DNA from: Blastomonas sp.
GTDB lineage: Bacteria; Pseudomonadota; Alphaproteobacteria; Sphingomonadales; Sphingomonadaceae
Length of the DNA stretch: 64,000 nucleotides
NCBI RefSeq assembly: GCF_030373265.1
Contig: NZ_JAUCZC010000008.1
Span: forward strand, 1-64,000
Direction: 5' to 3'
Shown here: positions 8,387-16,762 of the stretch, piece after piece
Numbering within the stretch: position 1 is the stretch's first letter
Layout of the letters: the number at the start of each line of letters is the position of its first letter
The notes under the pieces: generated by a model
The model's input: only the letters and a program-made list of their open reading frames with translations
What the model was told of the DNA's origin: nothing
The model's database searches: none
Position numbers and translations under genes: made by a program

Positions 8387-9496
8387 TTACTGGCTAGCGC
8401 TCGAGGTAGAAAGGTACCTAGGCCGCACCTTTGCGATTTGACTGCCCTTATCTTGGCAATGGCGAAGAATTGCGGGGAGATGGTGGCCAAGGGTTGCAAC
8501 GGCTGGCAACCAACGGCTCGGATGACGCAAAAGCTCAGCTTTATCCCAGGCTATTCGCTTCACCGTTGTCCCTCCCTCGATCAGAAATAGAACGTCGCCG
8601 ACAATCCGGGGCCAAACTGATTTCGCTATTCCAGCTTGTGCGAGTAAGTGCTGCAATTCCTGATCCCCAGCAATGATGGCCCGGCTGATCTGGTTGCCCG
8701 TCCGCGTGAACTGGTCCAGCGCATAACCAGGGACGCCTTCAATGAGCTGGACGGCCACCATGGGGTCATCCTTCACGAGCTGTGTTCCGCCAGCTTGTGA
8801 CCACGCTTGCCAGACCAACGGCAGCAGCAACGCCATCGGGTTTCTGGATACCCTCCATGCCTGCTTGCAGGTGGCGACCACATGGGAAAAGCTGCCCGCC
8901 TCAGCCATGACCTCGAAGACAGCTGCTGGGTCGGAATGCGGCTGGCCTTCTGCCAGCCCGCCCCCAACTGCCAAGGCGGCTATGCCGCGATCAACCAGTG
9001 GCAACGTGCTGTCCGCCATCGCCGCCGTCAGCGTGGACATGCTGGCGTCAAGTGCCCACTCCCGCACGGGCTCAAGCGCAGGGTCGTTGCTTGCTCGTAG
9101 CAGCAAATCACAGGCAGCCTGACAATGGTTGCTGTCGGCCATCTGCCGGACAAGCTCGGCCATCACCGACCAGTCCCCACCCATGCTGATACGCCATGAC
9201 CTATCGCGCTGGGCTCCGACGATCTGCGCCAGCAAATCAACATTGGCAACGCCGACATCTTCAACGGCGATGATCACCAGATGACGCCAAATCGCCCGGG
9301 GGTCATGTCCATACAGATTGGCCAGGGCGCGTTGAGCAAGGGCCACTTCCCCGCGCCGGATGGCCTTTTGGAACGCACTTCGGGCAATCCACCGGTCACA
9401 TGGGAGGGGGTCGGCTAGTGGGGTGGGATCACCTCTAATCCCGTCGGCAAGATCGAGCAGGAAATAGTCAAACAGGGCAGCATCGGGAAACATCAT
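8387..9496 (-). CDS. Hypothetical protein with a RarA/MgsA C-terminal-like segment but no ATPase
   Basis: Start taken at the double ATG (9496/9493), which has GGAGGT 4-7 bases upstream; a longer start at 9508 would include that ribosome site. Residues about 35-95 (SAFQKAIRRGEVALAQRALA, then IWRHLVIIAVEDVGVANVDL) resemble the post-ATPase region of RarA/MgsA clamp-loader-like proteins, where the text is typically RRLVRIASEDIGLADP. No Walker A or B motif is present, so this would be a stand-alone version. The rest is helical and unrecognised. It points away from the hsd genes and lies among mobile-element genes. Confidence 0.7.
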   Translation of the reverse strand: MMFPDAALFDYFLLDLADGIRGDPTPLADPLPCDRWIARSAFQKAIRRGEVALAQRALANLYGHDPRAIWRHLVIIAVEDVGVANVDLLAQIVGAQRDRSWRISMGGDWSVMAELVRQMADSNHCQAACDLLLRASNDPALEPVREWALDASMSTLTAAMADSTLPLVDRGIAALAVGGGLAEGQPHSDPAAVFEVMAEAGSFSHVVATCKQAWRVSRNPMALLLPLVWQAWSQAGGTQLVKDDPMVAVQLIEGVPGYALDQFTRTGNQISRAIIAGDQELQHLLAQAGIAKSVWPRIVGDVLFLIEGGTTVKRIAWDKAELLRHPSRWLPAVATLGHHLPAILRHCQDKGSQIAKVRPRYLSTSSASQ

Positions 9497-9566
9497 CGTG
9501 ACCTCCATATCGGGAGGCCGCAGGACTTCTGCCCCGTCATTAACGATAGAGAGGTGGCACCCTCTG

Positions 9567-9613
9567 TGAAGTTAATTGCGCAACCTCAGCCGGTCTTTGT
9601 GCAATTAACTTCA
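9567..9613. repeat. 13-bp perfect inverted repeat, GTTAA-type motif
   Basis: TGAAGTTAATTGC at 9567-9579 is repeated inverted (GCAATTAACTTCA) at 9601-9613, 21 bp apart. It lies upstream of the 8387-9496 gene and just past the stop of the 9621-10700 gene. The AT-rich arms do not look like a terminator. The motif is a variant of the palindromes at 11261-11333, 12306-12319 and 13023-13036, so it may be a binding site of an element-encoded protein. Confidence 0.65.
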
Positions 9614-9620
9614 GCATAGG

Positions 9621-10700
9621 TCAGTCAGTGGCCGTGACAAATCCAGTTCCATCCCATCTGGCCACCGCACGATCAGATGGCGGCTGGAGATCGTAATACA
9701 GGCTATCACCGATTTGCGGGTTCCAGCGATATTCTACACGGCGAAACCTGAGCCGGTTTACGACGGGAGCTAGCACCGTTTGGGTATCTTCGACATTAGC
9801 ATTGCGAACGAACATACCACCAACGAGCTTTAATGTGGTCCCGCTAACAGTCACCCTGACATCTCGCCTGAACAGTTTTTCATCCAATGCCTCGGAATAC
9901 CGCCGCCGCATTGCAGGAAGCAGACTGGCTTGCTTGCTGCCCAGCTCTTGCATCAGCTGGGATCGCAGCAGTTTCTGCTTCGGGCTCAGTTCTAGGTCTG
10001 CTCCATCCTCCACGTTTACAACCAACCCATCAATCTGGGTTAGAAGCTTTCCGAATGCTTCATCGTCGGCCGGCGGTGCATCTGGCAACGCGCCAACCTC
10101 GGGCAACCAATATGTCTCGATCCGCTCTGCATACGCTGACGCCGGATCTTGCATCACAGGCGGGGGCGGTGTCTTCGTGAGCGCCGCTGCCGCTTTGGAT
10201 TGGTCGGGACTATTCGCCGGTGCCTTGCTCGCATCAATCGCTGTCAGCAGAGCATCGATCTCGCGATCTTTGTCGCGGCTAACACTAAATTTTGTCAGGG
10301 CCATCCGTGCAGCGGTCGCGTTACCTTTCGCCAAGTGAGCTTTGGCGTCCGTGATCGCAGCTTCTCGCAGCGCGGCTTGCTCGCTTGCCGACGGCTTGAA
10401 GGGCTCTGCTATCGCTAAAGATATCGGTATCAACAGCGCACCGAAGATCAGGGGCACGATGCTAGGACGAACAAGCGGATAGCGGACACGGAGCCGTCGC
10501 AAAACAGGAGGCAGAAGCAAAGCACCCCCGGCCATGTAAAGGGCTCCAGCTACCCGGTCGTTAAGCCAGCTTTGCGGGGATATTGCCCCAGCCAGCCCGA
10601 GCAAGATCACGCCCGCCGAGAAAATCCAGCAGAACAAAACCTTTAGATTGGCTCCCGTGGATTGGCCGTCTGATTGCCTGGGCGCGACACTCGTCGTCAT
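9621..10700 (-). CDS. Hypothetical membrane protein
   Basis: Start chosen at ATG 10700 because GGAG lies 7-8 bases upstream; an in-frame ATG at 10724 lacks such a site. The N-terminal 100 residues carry about three hydrophobic segments (near LFCWIFSAGVILLGLAGAIS, VAGALYMAGGALLLPPVL and IVPLIFGALLIPISLAIA). A helical, Ala-rich region with proline stretches (about 110-185) follows, then a soluble domain with YAERIETYWLPEVG. No catalytic motif or family is recognised. It sits among tRNA-Arg element genes and diverges from the XRE regulator. Confidence 0.65.
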   Translation of the reverse strand: MTTSVAPRQSDGQSTGANLKVLFCWIFSAGVILLGLAGAISPQSWLNDRVAGALYMAGGALLLPPVLRRLRVRYPLVRPSIVPLIFGALLIPISLAIAEPFKPSASEQAALREAAITDAKAHLAKGNATAARMALTKFSVSRDKDREIDALLTAIDASKAPANSPDQSKAAAALTKTPPPPVMQDPASAYAERIETYWLPEVGALPDAPPADDEAFGKLLTQIDGLVVNVEDGADLELSPKQKLLRSQLMQELGSKQASLLPAMRRRYSEALDEKLFRRDVRVTVSGTTLKLVGGMFVRNANVEDTQTVLAPVVNRLRFRRVEYRWNPQIGDSLYYDLQPPSDRAVARWDGTGFVTATD

Positions 10701-10851
10701 ACTTTTCTCCGCACTACACTTCATACTTCCGGCAAAAAGCGTAGCGGGATGACGGACTTCCGCAAGTAGAAGTCGGATGGAGACCGTTTTCGCAATTCTG
10801 GTTCGTGTTGTCGAGCGCCGCCCTCTCCTATGCCGGGTGCAGGAGCAGGTG

Positions 10852-11184
10852 ATGGACCTTCGTAAGCGCGTCGGAATTTTGGTTGCCAGTCATCGGCGGA
10901 CGCGTGGCCTTACCCAGCAGCGCCTTGCTGAGCTGACGGGCATGTCTCCCGACATGATCTCCCGCATCGAAACAGGCGGGACTGGATTACGCTTTCCCAC
11001 AATCGAGAAGCTGGCAGAGGCACTGCAGGTGGATCCCGCGCAGCTGTTCATTGTCGATCCTGCCCCAGGCCGCGACATGCGGCGTCCGCTTGTCGAACTG
11101 ACAGTGAGGCTTTCGGCTCTGTCGGACAGCGATCTGGCGTGGGTGGCCGATTTGCTGACGTCGGCGTTGAAGACGCGCCGATAG
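10852..11184 (+). CDS. XRE-family transcriptional regulator
   Basis: Start taken at ATG 10852, with AGGAG at 10841-10845; the longer reading frame back to 10777 has no evident ribosome site. Residues about 8-65 form a Cro/C1 helix-turn-helix (RGLTQQRLAELTGMSPDMIS, then RIETGG and PTIEKLAEALQVDPAQLF). The short C-terminal tail may mediate dimerisation. As the only classic DNA-binding regulator in this part of the element, it is a candidate to bind the nearby GTTAAC palindromes; this is inference from proximity. Confidence 0.85.
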   Translation: MDLRKRVGILVASHRRTRGLTQQRLAELTGMSPDMISRIETGGTGLRFPTIEKLAEALQVDPAQLFIVDPAPGRDMRRPLVELTVRLSALSDSDLAWVADLLTSALKTRR

Positions 11185-11260
11185 ACGTGGCTGCGCCATC
11201 GCCGCCAGCTGCGCACCTACAAGCGGTCGGACCGCCTTTGCAGATAAGATGCAAGCTCGC

Positions 11261-11333
11261 TGCAGTTAACTTCACGGCTGGCTCAGCTCAGACGCGCGGC
11301 CAGCACAATCACACTGGCGTGAAGTTAACTGCA
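11261..11333. repeat. 16-bp perfect inverted repeat, GTTAAC type
   Basis: TGCAGTTAACTTCACG at 11261-11276 and its exact reverse complement at 11318-11333 flank 41 bp. They occupy the 331-bp gap (11185-11515) between the convergent XRE and resolvase genes, so promoter function is unlikely; an origin, partition or recombination site is possible. No convincing gene is seen in the rest of this gap. Confidence 0.75.
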
Positions 11334-11515
11334 CTTTTCGGGGATCGAGGCGCTGGCATTCGCTTCTTGTCGCCCTTCATAATTGTCCCCATTTTCGCTT
11401 CAAAACTGGCTTTTGCGTTTTGCGTCTAAGCAGCCACGCAAGATAGGCAGCATTAGACCTATTTTTTGGCAGATTTCCTAGCGTTTCAGGCAATCGCCAT
11501 GATGAATTTAGACCA

Positions 11516-12202
11516 TCATAGAGCATCGGTCGCCCCCTGGTTTTGTTTCATTGCTGCCGTTCGCAGGCCAAGGCGTTGAATTACCTTCTGCGCCGTCTGG
11601 GCTGTCCACTGCTGTCCCTCTCGGGTGCAGTAGTTTTTCATGTTCAGATGGGCTGCCACATCCTTCAAGGTTGCGTTGCCGCTGTCGATTGCCTCTTCGA
11701 TGGTGCTGCGCATGCTTTCGGCAAAATTCTGTGCTTCCGCCCGGCGGCTGGCGGCCAGGACCTTCCCATTCTGGCCAAGAATGACCCCGCGCGCCTTTGC
11801 AGCGGCCAACGCTGCCTTGGTGCGGGCAGCTATCTGATCGCGTTCGTATTCCGCAAACACCGCGAGCATCTGGAGCATAACCTTCGTGGCAGCCGGATTG
11901 TCAGCAGCGACAAACTCAACGCCGCTGTCGATCAGCGACGACACGAAAGTGACGGATCGCGCCAGTCGATCCAGGCGAGCGATCAGCAGCACTGCCTTTT
12001 CTTTCCGGCACTGTGCAATTGATTGCAGCAAAATCGGTCTGGTGGCTGACCTGCCCGTCTCGACCTCCACGTGCTCTGCCAAGAGATAACCGCCGACATT
12101 TTCGACATATCGCCGCACCGCCTCCCGCTGGGCTTCGATCCCAAGGCCAAACGCGCCTTGGCGATCAGTGGATACTCGGAGGTACGAAACAAAGGATGTC
12201 AT
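11516..12202 (-). CDS. Serine recombinase (resolvase/invertase family)
   Basis: Site-specific recombinase of the small serine type, acting through a phosphoserine-DNA intermediate. The N-terminal catalytic domain shows SFVSYLRVSTDRQG (nucleophile Ser within YLRVST), then LLIARLDRLARS and the long E-helix region AVFAEYERDQIAARTKAAL. A C-terminal helix-turn-helix follows (DVAAHLNMKNYCTREGQQWT). The size of about 228 residues is typical of resolvases. The ATG at 12202 is used; an in-frame GTG lies at 12214. A palindrome (12306-12319) about 100 bp upstream may be a regulatory or resolution site. Confidence 0.9.
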   Translation of the reverse strand: MTSFVSYLRVSTDRQGAFGLGIEAQREAVRRYVENVGGYLLAEHVEVETGRSATRPILLQSIAQCRKEKAVLLIARLDRLARSVTFVSSLIDSGVEFVAADNPAATKVMLQMLAVFAEYERDQIAARTKAALAAAKARGVILGQNGKVLAASRRAEAQNFAESMRSTIEEAIDSGNATLKDVAAHLNMKNYCTREGQQWTAQTAQKVIQRLGLRTAAMKQNQGATDAL

Positions 12203-12305
12203 GGGCCGCTTCACGGATAAATGGTGGTTTGTCCGTGAAACGATATGACCTGACCGGCATCAACAAAGGGAAATCGGCTTTGCACTACCGAATTTACCCA
12301 CCCCG

Positions 12306-12319
12306 TGCAGTTAACTGCA
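12306..12319. repeat. 14-bp perfect palindrome TGCAGTTAACTGCA
   Basis: A self-complementary 14-mer in the 12203-12341 gap, upstream of the resolvase gene and just past the stop of the replication-initiator-like gene. The identical 14-mer recurs at 13023-13036, and half-sites match the inverted repeats at 11261-11333. Likely a protein-binding site. Confidence 0.7.
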
Positions 12320-12341
12320 TACTCGGCCAGCTGCAAACCGG

Positions 12342-13511
12342 CTATCCCTTGGCCCCCGCCAGTACTATCCAATCGCCTAGCCCGGTGTAGTTCAGGCCAT
12401 CCTGCCATCGATCCCAACAATCCGGGTGGACAAGGTCGCCGGGGCAGGTGGAATAGGTTTTTCGAAAGTTGAGCCCGACGCCACCCGGCCATTTGTGCTG
12501 GGCTGTCCTCACGCCGCCGCCGAATGCCGCGAGGCAGAATGCAAGCCAGTCCTGCGGCTTCTGCTGGCTGGCAGCAAGACTTGCTGCGTAGGCCACATGT
12601 GTTCCGGCGAAAAGATTGCTTAGGTTCGCCAAGCTAGACAGCGCTGGCCTCTTCGATGGCGTCTTGTTGGTCCATTTTTTGGTCGTTTCCACACGGGTTA
12701 CCGGACAACCGGCGTATGGTGGTTCGAGCAAAAGCTGCTTAAAATAGTCTCGGCGTTCATACAGTTTGAGGCGGAATGGGCCGGTCGTTTTTGTAGAGAG
12801 CGATTTGGGGGGCTCTTTCAGGAGCTTACGTTTTTCGTAAAGATACAAGCTTTCCGGCTCCCCGTGGTCTCCGACGTAGACCAATCGTTTGCCGGGCTTC
12901 TTGATACGGGAGATAACATCAATCGGTCGGATGCCGACAAGATCAATTGCGGCATCAACACGAGATACCCGAAAATCTGGCAGGACCTTCTCGAAAACAA
13001 GAGGTAGGGCTTCTTCGACTGCTGCAGTTAACTGCACGAGACCGTGCGGAGAGGCCTTACTCACCGAAAACTCCAACCGAACAGTCCATATCCCATAATC
13101 TTGGCCTGGCCTTCTCGTTAGGGTCAGATGGGCGCGATGCAGTGGCTCTACCGAATTGTACGCTATCCAAAAATCAGCCTTCGCGTGCTCCCCTGCGACA
13201 ACATACGGCTTGGGGACAAGGAGCGTCTCCTTTTTGGTGACTTCGATGAATTCCTGCAGCTGTTTATCCACCCCCTTGTAGATCTTTTTTGCTCCTCCCC
13301 CCGTCGAAGATGGATTTGCCAGATGCTCATTTCTGACTTCTGCGATCAGAGCTATCGTGTCAGGAAACGGTACTGTCACCAGGATAGTACGGTCTCCGTA
13401 CTCCATACTCTGGGCTATCAGATCACTCGGTGGGTATGGCTCAGGCTTCTCCGGGGGGCTTGTTAGAGAGTGAACTTTCGGCCCTGAGGAAATTGATACG
13501 GCCATAGACAC
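12342..13511 (-). CDS. Replication initiation factor-like protein (Rep_trans-type)
   Basis: 389 residues from a GTG at 13511 (ATG at 13505 is also possible). Three spaced motifs fit the replication-initiation-factor family of rolling-circle plasmids and filamentous phages: VSRVDAAIDLVGI (about 180), SLYLYEKRKLLKEP (about 225) and PVTRVETTKKW (about 270). I do not see an unambiguous catalytic tyrosine motif, so nicking activity is inferred only from family resemblance. Its place between resolvase and integrase suggests an integrative element with a replicative phase. One GTTAAC palindrome lies inside this gene. Confidence 0.6.
   Translation of the reverse strand: MSMAVSISSGPKVHSLTSPPEKPEPYPPSDLIAQSMEYGDRTILVTVPFPDTIALIAEVRNEHLANPSSTGGGAKKIYKGVDKQLQEFIEVTKKETLLVPKPYVVAGEHAKADFWIAYNSVEPLHRAHLTLTRRPGQDYGIWTVRLEFSVSKASPHGLVQLTAAVEEALPLVFEKVLPDFRVSRVDAAIDLVGIRPIDVISRIKKPGKRLVYVGDHGEPESLYLYEKRKLLKEPPKSLSTKTTGPFRLKLYERRDYFKQLLLEPPYAGCPVTRVETTKKWTNKTPSKRPALSSLANLSNLFAGTHVAYAASLAASQQKPQDWLAFCLAAFGGGVRTAQHKWPGGVGLNFRKTYSTCPGDLVHPDCWDRWQDGLNYTGLGDWIVLAGAKG
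13023..13036. repeat. Second copy of palindrome TGCAGTTAACTGCA, inside a coding region
   Basis: Exact duplicate of the 12306-12319 palindrome, within the replication-initiator-like gene, where it encodes part of LVQLTAAVEEA. Conservation of a perfect 14-bp palindrome inside a gene suggests a DNA role such as an origin or autoregulatory site. Confidence 0.65.
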
Positions 13512-13636
13512 CAGCTGGGGTTCTGCGTGGCTTGCCAGTCATCTGATCCGCCGCTTTCGAAACGGTGCACGGACAAGAGCTTCCATGTCAACCCCGACCG
13601 TTTGTCAGCTCGATCATTCGCACGGGATTGGCATCG

Positions 13637-15370
13637 TTACCAATGGACCTTTTTGTTCCATGGCCCTCCCAGCAGGTGGAGGAGATCGAACCCATAATCT
13701 AGCTTTTCAAGGGTTTTCAGTTTTCTGGTCAGCGGCTGATCACCGCCATACTGTCCAGTCATGGTATCGGGCGCGTGGCCAACCAGGGCACCGATGTCTT
13801 CGTTCGTCGCTCCGTTGGTCCGCAAACACGCCACGACGGTATGTCGCCACACATGGGTAGACCGGCCAGGCAGCCAAAGATCGAACTTCTTGGTGTAGTG
13901 CGACCAGAACTTCGTCATCCCGTCGCTGATCTTGCCACGCGTTCCAAGCCGGAACTCCCGGAAGAGGCGATCCTTGGGGTACCGGCTACCACGCAGAGTT
14001 ACAAATTCTTGGAGCCCGAGCTGCAACAGGACTGGATGCAACGGCAAATCGCGAACCGATGCATTGTTCTTGGTTTGCTTGGTATCCTTACCGCTGCCGT
14101 CTTCCCGGCGCACCTTCAAGTGGGGCACCGGATGGTCAAACATGAAATCGGTCGGCAATAGCTGAGATAGCTCGCCAGCCCGAAGGCCAGTCAGCGGCAT
14201 GATCACTCCTGCCCACCAACGCCCCTCGCGCCGGATGCAAGAGCCGGGTGTGGCCAGCCGGTGGTTGGAAAGATATCCCGCATACAGCGGCGTCTTGAAC
14301 AGACGCTGCAACTCGTCCGGCGAATAAGGTTTAGGGGTGCTCGGTTGCTCTCCCTTTTTCGGTTTGAGAATGAGCCCTTCGGCCGGGTTGGTCTTAACCT
14401 CGTCGAACTCCGAGTGCGCCCAATTGAAGAAGGCGCTAACTGATCGCCAATACTTGGTTGATGTGGCCGATTTGATCTGTCGGTCAGTGATCGAAGTCAG
14501 CCTTTCGCTGAATGGCCTTCCTTGGCCCCGCAGCGCCCTATCCATCCGGCATATATCATCCCGAAACTTTCGGGCGTCCGCTCTGGTGACCGAGTTGATG
14601 TCTTGATCATGCCCCAGAACTTCCAGCATCCATTGGAGAACGCGCCCGACCTCATCAACGTGGGAGAGCCCAAGCTGCCGCTGGTGCATATGCCGCGTGT
14701 ACTCTCTTACCAAATCAGCCAGTGATGGACCGGCGGTTTCAGATTGATTTTGAGGGCTGGCTGCAACCGATGATGTCGGCTGCTGGGATTGCGAGAATAA
14801 CAGATCATCGCCGCTGAATGGGGCGGTCGGCTTAAGCAGAAGATGTTTTAGCAACTGCAGCTTTTCCCGCTCGGCACGTGCCGCCAGCTTGAGTGCATAT
14901 CCCTTTAGCTCGGCTGGCAGCTCAGCGAATGTCGATCCAAGCTCCTCCGAAAGAAGGCCAGCTTCGTTGTGAACGAGTGGATCGAACTCATTGCTGACCA
15001 GCTGAAAATCTAGTTGCCTTATACGGTCATCGCTCATCTCGATGTTGTAGGCGACCTCTTGATCGACATAGTCCGGATCGAAGCCACGCGGCACGTCAAC
15101 GGCTTTGGCGAGCTGACCAAAATATCGCCGGGCAGCATTTTCGAGATCGGCGCGGGTCGGGTTTGGCATCTTGCTCAATGTCTCGATCAGCGCCGCAAAC
15201 CAGTACGTTGCGGCAAGGCACCTACGACGGGCTTCGGCAGGCTCGCGAGTGTGCAGCGACCGGCTCAACTCGGCAATAGCCAATGCTGAAGCCAGTTTCT
15301 CCGGCAGCCGACAGCGGAAATGGTAGGTTGCACCTCGCCGGATCAGGTGTCGTGGACGCCTACCTGACAT
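13637..15370 (-). CDS. Tyrosine-type site-specific integrase (tRNA-Arg element)
   Basis: 577-residue tyrosine recombinase. The N-terminus (RHLIRRGATYHFRCRLPEKL) matches the DUF6538-type arm domain common in proteobacterial island integrases. The core-binding domain lies about 220-330. The catalytic domain has TGLRAGELSQLL (Arg I), HVWRHTVVACLR (His-x-x-Arg), LVGHAPDTM (His) and the nucleophile Tyr in GQYGG, so it is intact. It begins 95 bp from the 3' end of tRNA-Arg, the usual position for an integrase that uses that tRNA as attachment site. The element would extend leftward, past the window edge. Confidence 0.93.
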   Translation of the reverse strand: MSGRRPRHLIRRGATYHFRCRLPEKLASALAIAELSRSLHTREPAEARRRCLAATYWFAALIETLSKMPNPTRADLENAARRYFGQLAKAVDVPRGFDPDYVDQEVAYNIEMSDDRIRQLDFQLVSNEFDPLVHNEAGLLSEELGSTFAELPAELKGYALKLAARAEREKLQLLKHLLLKPTAPFSGDDLLFSQSQQPTSSVAASPQNQSETAGPSLADLVREYTRHMHQRQLGLSHVDEVGRVLQWMLEVLGHDQDINSVTRADARKFRDDICRMDRALRGQGRPFSERLTSITDRQIKSATSTKYWRSVSAFFNWAHSEFDEVKTNPAEGLILKPKKGEQPSTPKPYSPDELQRLFKTPLYAGYLSNHRLATPGSCIRREGRWWAGVIMPLTGLRAGELSQLLPTDFMFDHPVPHLKVRREDGSGKDTKQTKNNASVRDLPLHPVLLQLGLQEFVTLRGSRYPKDRLFREFRLGTRGKISDGMTKFWSHYTKKFDLWLPGRSTHVWRHTVVACLRTNGATNEDIGALVGHAPDTMTGQYGGDQPLTRKLKTLEKLDYGFDLLHLLGGPWNKKVHW

Positions 15371-15465
15371 GACGATGTGGTATAGTAATGTGGGAACAAA
15401 GATAGACGCGGCCCATCCTGGAAATCATAACATGTTGAAATGTTTTGATATTCTGGGAATTTTGG

Positions 15466-15539
15466 CGCGCCCTACAGGAGTCGAACCTGTGGCCTCAAGA
15501 TTAGAAGTCTCGCGCTCTATCCAGCTGAGCTAAGGGCGC
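15466..15539 (-). tRNA. tRNA-Arg (anticodon TCT)
   Basis: On the minus strand the cloverleaf reads: acceptor GCGCCCT paired with AGGGCGC, D-stem GCTC/GAGC, anticodon stem CGAGA/TCTTG with loop CTTCTAA (anticodon TCT), and T-stem ACAGG/CCTGT with loop TTCGAGT. CCA is not encoded. The adjacent integrase implies that this gene is the insertion site of the element to its left. Confidence 0.95.
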
Positions 15540-15608
15540 GCACCGATTGATATGGGGCGCAATAGCGGGCTTTGCATGGGCGTGTAAACCGCGATATGGC
15601 GATGCTCG

Positions 15609-16376
15609 ATGCAGCCCGCCCGCCCCGCCTCCGCCGGTCCCGATCCCACAGGTTCAGCCCTGCCCTTAGGCAGCGGCTTCGACCCTGCCACGCACCGCTT
15701 CCGCTATTACGACTTCGTCATGGCGGCGTTCGTTACGGTGCTCTTGCTGTCCAACGTGATCGGCGCGGCCAAGCCGACGTTCATCACCATCGGCGGCGAG
15801 CAATGGATCTATGGCGCGGGCATCCTGTTTTTCCCGCTGGGCTATGTGATCGGCGACGTGCTGACCGAGATCTATGGCTATGCCCGGGCGCGCCGCGTGA
15901 TCTGGGCCGGCTTTGGCGCGCTTTTGTTCATGGCGTTCATGAGCTGGGTGGTCGTCAGCCTGCCGCCCGCGCAAGGCTGGGACGGACAGGCGGCGTATGA
16001 ATCGGTGTTCGGCCAGGTGCCGCGCATCGTGTTCGCCTCGATCATCGCCTTCTGGGCGGGCGAGTTCGTCAACAGCTATGTCATGGCGCGGATGAAGGTG
16101 TGGACCTCAGGGAAAATGCTGTGGACCCGGACGATCGGCTCGACGATCGTCGGCCAAGGCGTCGACAGCCTGATCTTCTATCCGCTCGCCTTCTGGGGCG
16201 TCTGGGAAACCGGGCAAGTCATCACCGTGATGATCACCAACTGGCTGCTGAAAGTCACCTGGGAGGCGGTGCTGACCCCGGTGACCTATCTGGCTGTCGG
16301 CTGGCTGAAGCGGCGCGAGGGCGTCGATGTGTTCGATACCGCCACCGATTTCACCCCGTTCAGCACGAAAGTCTGA
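15609..16376 (+). CDS. yhhQ: Queuosine precursor transporter (YhhQ/VUT family)
   Basis: Inner-membrane protein of the VUT/YhhQ family, which in E. coli imports queuosine precursors (preQ0/preQ1) for tRNA modification. Family features visible are FVTVLLLSNVIGAAKPTFIT, then the hallmark segment GYVIGDVLTEIYGYARARRV, and later WTRTIGSTIVGQGVDSLIFY. About six hydrophobic helices fill the 255 residues. The N-terminal 25 residues before DPATHRFRYYDFV are low in conservation, so a later start is possible. No preQ1 riboswitch was recognised upstream. Confidence 0.92.
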   Translation: MQPARPASAGPDPTGSALPLGSGFDPATHRFRYYDFVMAAFVTVLLLSNVIGAAKPTFITIGGEQWIYGAGILFFPLGYVIGDVLTEIYGYARARRVIWAGFGALLFMAFMSWVVVSLPPAQGWDGQAAYESVFGQVPRIVFASIIAFWAGEFVNSYVMARMKVWTSGKMLWTRTIGSTIVGQGVDSLIFYPLAFWGVWETGQVITVMITNWLLKVTWEAVLTPVTYLAVGWLKRREGVDVFDTATDFTPFSTKV

Positions 16377-16400
16377 ACTGCGGGGCGGCTGCCGCCCCTC

Positions 16401-16589
16401 TCACCGGTCCGAGGCGACCAGGCCGATGATCAGATAGATCAGCACCGGTGCGCCGACCCCGAACAGGGCAGCCAGCACGAAGGCAATGCGGATCAGATTG
16501 CTATCCCAGTCGAAATAGTTGGCGATGCCCGAGCACACGCCCATCAGCTTGCCGTTGGACTTGTCGAGATGGAACGAGCGGTTGGTCAT
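16401..16589 (-). CDS. PspC-domain small membrane protein
   Basis: 62 residues forming essentially one PspC domain: FHLDKSNGKLMGVCSGIANY, then FDWDSNLIRIAFV and a C-terminal membrane helix (GVGAPVLIYLIIGLVA). Stand-alone short PspC proteins are common in sphingomonads and are linked to envelope stress; no other psp gene is nearby. Transcribed convergently with yhhQ. Confidence 0.9.
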   Translation of the reverse strand: MTNRSFHLDKSNGKLMGVCSGIANYFDWDSNLIRIAFVLAALFGVGAPVLIYLIIGLVASDR

Positions 16590-16633
16590 GATGGCTTTCC
16601 CTTAAAAGCGGATGGAAGGACTGAAAGGATGGA

Positions 16634-16762
16634 TCAGGCGATGATCACCGCCATGGTGCCGATTTCTGCCGGACCTACGCTCAGGCCGATGAAAAGTGCC
16701 GAGGCCGCGAAAGCGCAGACGGCGGCGAGAAGGTTGCTGTTGAGGTTCGAAAGCGAGAACAT
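16634..16762 (-). CDS. Small membrane protein, unknown function
   Basis: ATG at 16762 has AAGGA about 7 bases upstream, giving 42 residues (MFSLSNLNSNLLAAVCAFAA, then SALFIGLSVGPAEIG). The protein is one hydrophobic helix with a short tail. It lies just upstream of the pspC-like gene on the same strand and may be co-transcribed with it. No family is recognised. Confidence 0.6.
   Translation of the reverse strand: MFSLSNLNSNLLAAVCAFAASALFIGLSVGPAEIGTMAVIIA

Noticed and set aside
11139-11429. 96-codon plus-strand frame after the XRE gene
   Set aside because: It crosses both arms of the inverted repeat and has no protein-like features.
15541-15608. preQ1 riboswitch before yhhQ
   Set aside because: The short leader shows no recognisable preQ1 aptamer pattern.
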